NCBI GenBank assembly: GCA_036897485.1
Contig: JAYMTF010001903.1
Coordinates: forward strand, 1 to 20,713
DNA from: Pelargonium nanum
Lineage: Eukaryota > Streptophyta > Magnoliopsida > Geraniales > Geraniaceae
Length of the DNA: 20,713 nt
Reading direction: 5' to 3'
A program made the position numbers and the translations under genes. Positions within the stretch are counted from its first letter, which is position 1. Each line of letters starts with the position of its first letter. The notes below the pieces were generated by a model, which had not been told where the DNA came from, searched no databases, and worked only from the letters and a program-made list of their open reading frames with translations. Shown piece by piece: positions 19,819 to 20,713 of the stretch.

Positions 19819-20713
19819 ATGTCGGACGAGGTGGAGTACCGTTGCTTTATAGGCGGCCTTTCATGGTCTACATCTGATAAAGTTCTAAAAGATGCATTTG
19901 AAAAGTTTGGCAGTCTTCTTGAGGCGAAGGTAATAAATCTATTTATCTTTTTGAGATTTGGTCATGTGCTTCATGCTTTCTTTACTTTATAGTTCACTGT
20001 TTGAGCAATGTATTCAAACATAATGTGGCTGACATTTGCCTGTCCACATGTAATTATGTTTATTTCTTTGTATATTAGAGAACTCATTTTCTCAATAGCT
20101 TTTTTCAGGCCCTGTTATTATTGTTATCTTCCTGGTAAAAGAAAGGTGTTGCTGTTTGGACACCTAAGTTTCTTGGTTTCAGGAACAAATCTTGTTGTCT
20201 TTGTCTATTTGATGCAAGCACCTGCAGTTTGTTTCTCCTGCAACCATGAATGAGGAGACTGCCAAGCTTAAATTATGACTACTTCACTTAGTGTGTGTTA
20301 CTATCATGTTCTATGAGGCTTGGTCAGTGAGTAAAGAAATCGGTATTGTCCATCAAATTGTGTTCCAATTTCAATAACCATATAAGAGAAGAAAGTTGAG
20401 TATCTTGCTGTCTGAAATTTTGAATGAAATTTGGTATCAGTTGACGTTCCATCCTATGTAATTTTGATGCAATGTTTTCACTGATTCACAACAATACTTT
20501 GATGGACTTGTTTTCTTTGATCCAGGTTGTTGTTGATAAGTTCTCTGGACGCTCCCGTGGATTTGGGTTTGTCACTTTTACTGATAAGCAAGCAATGGAA
20601 GAAGCTATTGAAGAAATGAATGGAGTGGATTTAGATGGGAGAGCTATTACTGTTGATAAAGCACAGCCACAGCAGGGCTCAGGTAGAGATCATGATGGTG
20701 GTGGTCGTGACCG
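19819..20713 (+). CDS. RZ1A: RZ-1A-type RRM RNA-binding protein (5' part, cut by window end)
   Basis: Coding exon 1 is 19819-19929 (37 codons, [16 protein letters not shown]...) and ends GCGAAG|GTAATA. Exon 2 begins at 20526 after GATCCAG and runs past the window end. The RRM covers about residues 7-83, with RNP2 CFIGGL and RNP1 RGFGFVTF. The segment [18 protein letters not shown], then [19 protein letters not shown], then a [15 protein letters not shown] tail, matches the RZ-1A group. In that group the RRM is followed by a CCHC zinc knuckle and a Gly/Arg/Asp-rich tail; the knuckle is outside this window, so the call rests on the RRM and the start of the tail. RZ-1A proteins bind RNA in the nucleus and have roles in cold tolerance and RNA processing. 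A plain GRP7-like protein without a knuckle is the alternative. Confidence 0.9.

Overview
The window is plant nuclear DNA, almost certainly from a eudicot. It is AT-rich, and its genes are split by many short GT-AG introns. The five protein-coding genes all belong to families with clear plant relatives: a MATH-domain protein, an F-box/FBA protein, a C2/EF-hand phosphatidylserine decarboxylase, an AP180/ANTH clathrin assembly protein and an RZ-1A-type RNA-binding protein. Codon phases close across every junction of three multi-exon models. I could not fix the species. The exon models are hand-built from splice signals, reading-frame phase and knowledge of the families; no transcript or database evidence was available.

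Layout. Positions 1-2216 (minus) hold a seven-exon gene for a 333-residue protein with two MATH domains. Positions 2542-4736 (minus) hold an F-box/FBA gene whose start codon lies in a separate upstream exon. Its large intron carries a three-copy 82-bp minisatellite, and its 5' leader and TATA box lie at 4797-5007. About 1.2 kb of AT-rich spacer follows, with a degenerate MITE-like stretch. Positions 6275-14799 (plus) hold a 21-exon gene for a 645-residue PSD2/PSD3-type phosphatidylserine decarboxylase proenzyme. It includes a 25-nt microexon, one GC-AG intron and an intronic Stowaway-like MITE. Convergent to it, 15176-17029 (minus) is a two-exon PICALM5-type clathrin adaptor. After a 1.9-kb spacer with a tRNA-derived SINE-like relic, 18960 to the window end (plus) is the 5' part of an RZ-1A-type RRM protein with a 5'-UTR intron and two telo-box motifs; it is cut off by the window edge.

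The genes do not form a pathway; this is ordinary plant gene neighbourhood. The MATH and F-box genes are both candidate substrate-recognition factors of ubiquitin ligases and sit head-to-tail only about 0.3 kb apart, which may be coincidence. The PSD protein makes phosphatidylethanolamine in the endomembrane system, and the AP180-like protein binds phosphoinositide membranes and clathrin. I found no CRISPR array, prokaryotic operon or clearly novel multi-gene system. The most notable items are the Cys/His knuckle in the PSD linker, the GC-AG intron, the MITE and SINE insertions, the minisatellite, and the gene starts that need small upstream exons.
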